From Casimicrobiaceae bacterium (GTDB lineage Bacteria > Pseudomonadota > Gammaproteobacteria > Burkholderiales > Casimicrobiaceae): DNA of 6,617 nt. The stretch lies in NCBI GenBank assembly GCA_955652025.1, contig CATPAO010000046.1, positions 1-6,617 of the forward strand, given 5' to 3'. The number at the start of each line of letters is the position of its first letter. Position 1 is the stretch's first letter. A model generated the notes under the pieces. The model saw only the letters and a list, made by a program, of their open reading frames with translations. It was not told where the DNA came from and searched no databases. Shown piece by piece: positions 6,403 to 6,617 of this stretch. A program made the position numbers and the translations under genes.

Positions 6403-6617
6403 CTATGCCGAACGGGCGACTCGGCCGCGCCAGGCCGCGAACGCCTCGTTCGCCAGCACCGCCGACAAAACGATGGCGCCGCCGGCGAGCGTCGTCGGGC
6501 CCGGATTCTCGTTCATCAGCACCCACACCCAGACCGGCCCGAGAATCGGCTCCAGCAACGCCAGCAATCCGAGCTCGGTAGCGGACAGGTAACGCGATGC
6601 GGCGGTTGCCAGAAGGC
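6403..6617 (-). CDS. EamA/DMT-family membrane transporter, C-terminal fragment
   Basis: The last 70 codons and stop of a gene entering from the right edge are present. The peptide reads [20 protein letters not shown], then [20 protein letters not shown], then a final hydrophobic helix [14 protein letters not shown] and a basic tail ending in RVARSA. The [17 protein letters not shown] stretch followed by a GGA helix is the typical end of the second EamA repeat (last two of ten membrane helices) in drug/metabolite-type exporters. Substrates of such proteins range from amino acids to drugs and cannot be read from this fragment. It ends 70 bp before accA on the same strand. Confidence 0.85.
   Translation of the reverse strand, partial: LLATAASRYLSATELGLLALLEPILGPVWVWVLMNENPGPTTLAGGAIVLSAVLANEAFAAWRGRVARSA

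Noticed and set aside
5562..6581. A 339-codon open frame on the plus strand opposite accA
   Set aside because: It is antisense to a clearly real accA, and its composition (Arg, Asp, Ala, Glu, Leu-rich, no domain) is that of a mirror frame in GC-rich DNA. It also runs across the gap and into the permease gene without any ribosome site.

Overview
The window is GC-rich, densely coding DNA. Every gene I can support lies on the minus strand. It looks like a chromosomal segment of a betaproteobacterium, probably Burkholderiales-like. The evidence is the protein character of AccA, TilS and Ndk, and an ndk followed directly by what looks like the start of rlmN, a gene order common in that class. The organism assignment is inference from gene order and protein character, not a search.

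In transcription order (right to left) the layout is: the C-terminal end of an EamA/DMT permease (6617-6403); accA, the acetyl-CoA carboxylase carboxyltransferase alpha subunit (6332-5364); tilS, tRNA(Ile)-lysidine synthetase (5395-3992), which overlaps the accA end by 32 bp; a 208-bp regulatory gap; a complete TRAP transporter operon dctP-dctQ-dctM (3783-732); a 240-bp gap with two hairpins and a strong-looking promoter; ndk, nucleoside diphosphate kinase (491-66); and the first ten codons of a probable rlmN (31-1).

The housekeeping genes serve fatty-acid synthesis (accA), tRNA decoding fidelity (tilS), nucleotide pools (ndk) and rRNA/tRNA methylation (rlmN). The TRAP operon is a self-contained solute uptake system: a periplasmic binding protein (DctP), a small membrane subunit (DctQ) and a large permease (DctM). 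The protein signatures resemble C4-dicarboxylate (malate/succinate/fumarate) systems. It is bounded by its own candidate promoter and operator upstream and by hairpins downstream, so it reads as an independently controlled cassette between housekeeping units.

I found no mobile element, CRISPR array, RNA gene or unknown gene system. The points most worth a second look are non-coding: an inverted repeat around the putative dctP promoter, a nested hairpin in the dctP leader, a GC-rich hairpin between dctP and dctQ, a REP-like palindrome after dctM, and an extended -10 promoter with an AT-rich leader before ndk.
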